NCBI GenBank assembly: GCA_022376925.1
Contig: JAIOJX010000025.1
Location: 143,055,301 to 143,119,300 of the forward strand
DNA from: Tragulus kanchil
Taxonomy: Eukaryota; Chordata; Mammalia; Artiodactyla; Tragulidae
Direction: 5' to 3'
Length of the DNA stretch: 64,000 nucleotides
The position numbers and the translations under genes were made by a program. Shown piece by piece: positions 61,210 to 64,000 of this stretch (its first letter is position 1; each line of letters starts with the position of its first letter). A model generated the notes under the pieces. It made no database searches and was not told where the DNA came from. It saw only the letters and a program-made list of their open reading frames with translations.

Positions 61210-61391
61210 AGTAGTTGAAAGATAATGGGTAACTAATTTGAAGGAATATTAGAATATTTAATCTTTGGTTACATTGCTTTTTCAGCATGCTTAATGATGA
61301 AAATGAAATGTTAACACAATAAGGCCAAGTGTTTCATAGTGTTTTTATACATTTGGTAAACCTAATCCCACTAAATACTTTTGGATTTTAG
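61210..61391. other. unassigned AT-rich DNA (repeated at 62317-62493)
   Basis: No features seen apart from the D24 junction. Confidence 0.5.
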
Positions 61392-61845
61392 ATCAAATAG
61401 TATATGGAGGTAATGAAAAGCAGCTTTCAAATTATAAATTTTAATGCTTTGTGATTAATTTCTTTTAAAAATTACAATTTCTAAGTTTAAAGTAGTTCAC
61501 ATGCCTCCATTATGTATATCTATAGGTAAAATTGTAACTAATTTTAGTTCTTCACAACTTAGCCACTGAACAATGAAACCAGTAATGTTAAAGATGTTTA
61601 TGAAAATTAAACTCTCCCTTAAAGACTAGTATTTATACTAATTAAAATTATTACATTTGTTAAAATAATTGAAGTTTATGTTTTATGGTGGACAAAGGTG
61701 CTAAGTTTATATACTCCATTCTAGTAATGACAAAGGCATGAAGGTTTTTTTAATTCTCTTGTTTATAGAGAGTAACGTAAGTTTCTTTCTTAAGCTCAGA
61801 AGTAGTTGAAAGGCTCAAAGTAGTTGGAGGGCTCAAGTGAGAGGG

Positions 61846-61987
61846 GTCAGGGATATACCTATGACTGCTGGGGGATTATGTGTACCTGTAAACAAGAAAA
61901 CTCTGTAAAAAGGTGTAACAATAACTTTGCTATACACCTGAAGCTAATGTAACATTGTAAAACAAACCCCAATAAAAATAAAAATCA
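61846..61987 (+). mobile_element. L1 3' end (second copy through D24)
   Basis: Duplicate of 60738-60880. Confidence 0.85.
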
Positions 61988-62316
61988 GGGCTTCCCTGGA
62001 TTTCCAGTGGGTAAGGACACTGCCTTGCAGTGCAAGGGGTGCCAGTTCGATGCCTGGCCTGGAAAGGTCCCACGTGCCACACAGCGGTGGACCGATGTGT
62101 CCAACTACCGAGCCAGAGTTCTGGAGCACATGGCCCAGAGCCGGTGCTCTGTGATGAGAAAGGCCACTGCAATGGGAGGCCCACACAGGCCAAAGAACAA
62201 GGATGGATGAAAATAGATAAATGAAAGACCAATAGAAGTGGCCTGCTCACCCCCCTCCCTCCCAAACCCACCCCTTCCCCCCAAAAAGAAAACATCAAAA
62301 AAGAAAAAAAAAAAAA
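61988..62316 (+). mobile_element. CHR-like SINE (second copy through D24)
   Basis: Duplicate of 60881-61209, with one extra C in the C-rich stretch (about 62272) and one extra A in the tail. Confidence 0.93.
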
Positions 62317-62783
62317 GAGTAGTTGAAAGATAATGGGTAACTAATTTGAAGGAATATTAGAATATTTAATCTTTGGTTACATTGCTTTTTCAGCATGCTT
62401 AATGATGAAAATGAAATGTTAACACAATAAGGCCAAGTGTTTCATAGTGTTTTTATACATTTGGTAAACCTAATCCCACTAAATACTTTTGGACAGTGCT
62501 ACAGAAAAATTTTCTAACAGTTTGCAGTACACAAATTTGGAAACTTCTAAGGTTGAGTGAGAATGGGTTCAAATATATTTATTATCATCAAGTAAAAACA
62601 AAAGCTTAATTAATGAACTCACATTTGAAATTACTCTGTGAAGCAGGTATTGCCCCATTTTCTCTAGCTGTATTTAACATATGAATTTAATACTGCAGTA
62701 TGATGTTCACATATGTCAACCTTAGTGTGATTTTACCATAATTTCTATATGTCATATTTTTCCATGTTTAACGCTTCATTTAA

Positions 62784-62932
62784 CACATGCACCCAGAGCC
62801 GGTGCCCTGCAAGGAGAGAAGCCGTTTCAATGGGAGGACCACACAGGCCAAAGAATAAAGATGGATCTAAATAGATAAATAAAAAACCAATAAAAGAGGT
62901 CAAAATTAAAAAACAAATAAATTTTTGGTTGG
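62784..62932 (+). mobile_element. CHR-like SINE, 5'-truncated
   Basis: Starts inside the hairpin body ('acatgcacccagagccggtgccctg'), continues 'ggagaagccgtttcaatgggaggaccacacaggccaaagaataaagatgg' and an AAAT-rich tail. The tRNA-like head and its promoter are absent. Confidence 0.9.
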
Positions 62933-64000
62933 CATTATAGCAAAAACAGTTTAGGAGAAGTAATCAAAAAAGTATTTAAGAACACACATTTACTCTGATT
63001 CAACAAGCTTTCTGAGCCTTCACATCAATTAAGCAATTAAGTTAATTTAGCAATTAAGCACCTATGCTAGTTCACGAAGAGGAAAAAGAGCAGGAAGGAG
63101 GGTATGGTACATGCTGTCACTATAGGGACAGATCAGGTCAGTCTCTCTCTAGGCCTTTGGAGAACTCTTCCCTTACAGCTAGTGTCTAACGGCCTCTGTT
63201 CAAAGATACCCTCAACCTGATCTGCCCAAGGAGTTGCTTATTCCCTGATATTTTTCACTCCAGTTCATGCAAATTCCCACCATATTTTGAGAAGATACAG
63301 AGACCAATGTGGTAGCTTGCTGATATTCAATGGTATAGAGAGCTTTTTATACCACTGTGGCCCTGAGTATCATAGACACATCTTATGTTACAGTTGTTCA
63401 AGGTCACTTCATTTTTACCAATGCATTTATACCTATAACATAATAATATATTGTATATTCATAGAATAAGAGTATGTTTTTAAAAAGAAGTCATTTGTTA
63501 ATAAACTGTGTTGTATTTATTTACAACATTAGGGCAGTTTACAGATAAAGAGTAGGTCATTATTTTTGAGAGAATTAAAAGAACAACAGGGTGAATAGTT
63601 TTACTTACTTTTCTGTACCATGCATCATAGCAAAGAATTAAGGATAAGGCATCCTTTACATAATTTATAACTTACGCATACTCCATCCATACTATTAAAT
63701 AACACTATTTTATTATATTTTAAACATATATTAGCTAGTGAATAAAGTTATCTGTATGAATTTTTTTAGAAATAAGACATTGAAAACACTGATGGCATTT
63801 TAAATCTGTTTCAGTCAATGATGTAATCAGTTTAAATATATCTTTGATTCTGACAAATATTTTATTTTCATTTGTATTTTTAGAGATGCTATAGAATTTA
63901 GTGTTGTTTTTCCTATATTAACATTTTCCTGGGTACTTGAAAGCAACTTTAAAAAATGGCTTTATAGGCATTTCATCTTCTTTTTGAAATGTATACTATA
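62933..64000. other. unassigned AT-rich DNA
   Basis: No gene or repeat recognised; a 60-residue frame at 63287-63469 has no support. Confidence 0.5.

Larger units (their letters stand above)
60281..62493 (+). repeat. direct duplication D24 (60281-61385 / 61392-62493), offset 1111
   Basis: 'atcaaatagtatatgg' at 60281 restarts at 61392; both run to 'aaatacttttgga'. Copy 2 shows three contractions near its start (61415 A-run, 61427 'tttcaaa' for 'tttccaaa', 61463 shorter T/A run). Confidence 0.95.

Noticed and set aside
627..62493. CRISPR-like or satellite array because of pervasive direct repetition
   Set aside because: Units are about 1.1 kb, each pair has different content, and there are no short repeats with spacers or a shared monomer.
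627..62493. A novel biological amplification system
   Set aside because: Uniform overlap size, triple tiling, compressed error-like spacers and homopolymer errors near junctions favour assembly artefact; the sequence offers no enzyme or motif that would drive such duplication.

Overview
This is ruminant (pecoran) nuclear DNA, AT-rich and intergenic. The evidence is the repeat content: Bov-tA tRNA-Glu SINEs, BovB (RTE-type) LINEs with recognisable reverse-transcriptase remnants, CHR-like tRNA-derived SINEs, L1 3' ends ending in the ruminant-type tail, and one MLT1-type LTR. I found no protein-coding gene, no exon series, no structural RNA gene, no CRISPR array and no bacterial-style operon. 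Every open reading frame long enough to notice is a decayed BovB reverse-transcriptase piece, a frame through a SINE (either strand), or a chance frame in AT-rich DNA. The species cannot be resolved from the sequence alone.

The dominant feature is a series of 24 direct, head-to-tail duplications, each about 1.02-1.18 kb, running from about 0.6 kb to 62.5 kb. The copies are nearly identical. They often overlap the next duplication, so some segments occur three times. Junctions carry 0-40 bp of extra sequence, and several of these tracts can be read as indel-rich, degraded versions of the sequence that should precede the second copy. Copies differ mainly by homopolymer-length changes close to junctions, with some substitutions and one microsatellite difference. 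The narrow size range just above 1 kb, the staggering and the error pattern point to unmerged overlaps between long-read-derived pieces (an assembly artefact, possibly mixing haplotypes) rather than biology. Subtracting the 24 offsets (about 26.5 kb) leaves roughly 37.5 kb of distinct sequence.

Layout: 0-3.1 kb, Bov-tA fragment and unassigned DNA. 3.1-4.7 kb, a CHR-like SINE followed by an L1 that looks 5'-inverted. 4.7-9 kb, A-rich unassigned DNA. 9-13.5 kb, SINE with clear target-site duplication, two BovB pieces and a Bov-tA. 13.7-14.0 kb, SINE. 14-17.5 kb, unassigned. 17.5-22 kb, Bov-tA elements in both orientations. 22-27.5 kb, unassigned. 27.5-29 kb, MLT1 piece, two SINEs and an L1 tail. 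30-35.2 kb, BovB, then an L1 split by a BovB. 38-40.7 kb, SINE and BovB. 41-44.4 kb, foldback and SINE. 44.4-50.2 kb, unassigned. 50.2-53 kb, SINE and BovB 3' end. 53-59.8 kb, unassigned. 59.8-62.9 kb, MLT1 LTR, L1 tail and SINEs. The rest is unassigned.

Nothing here works together as a pathway. The biology is retrotransposition history, and the duplication series is best treated as a data-quality signal until tested against reads.
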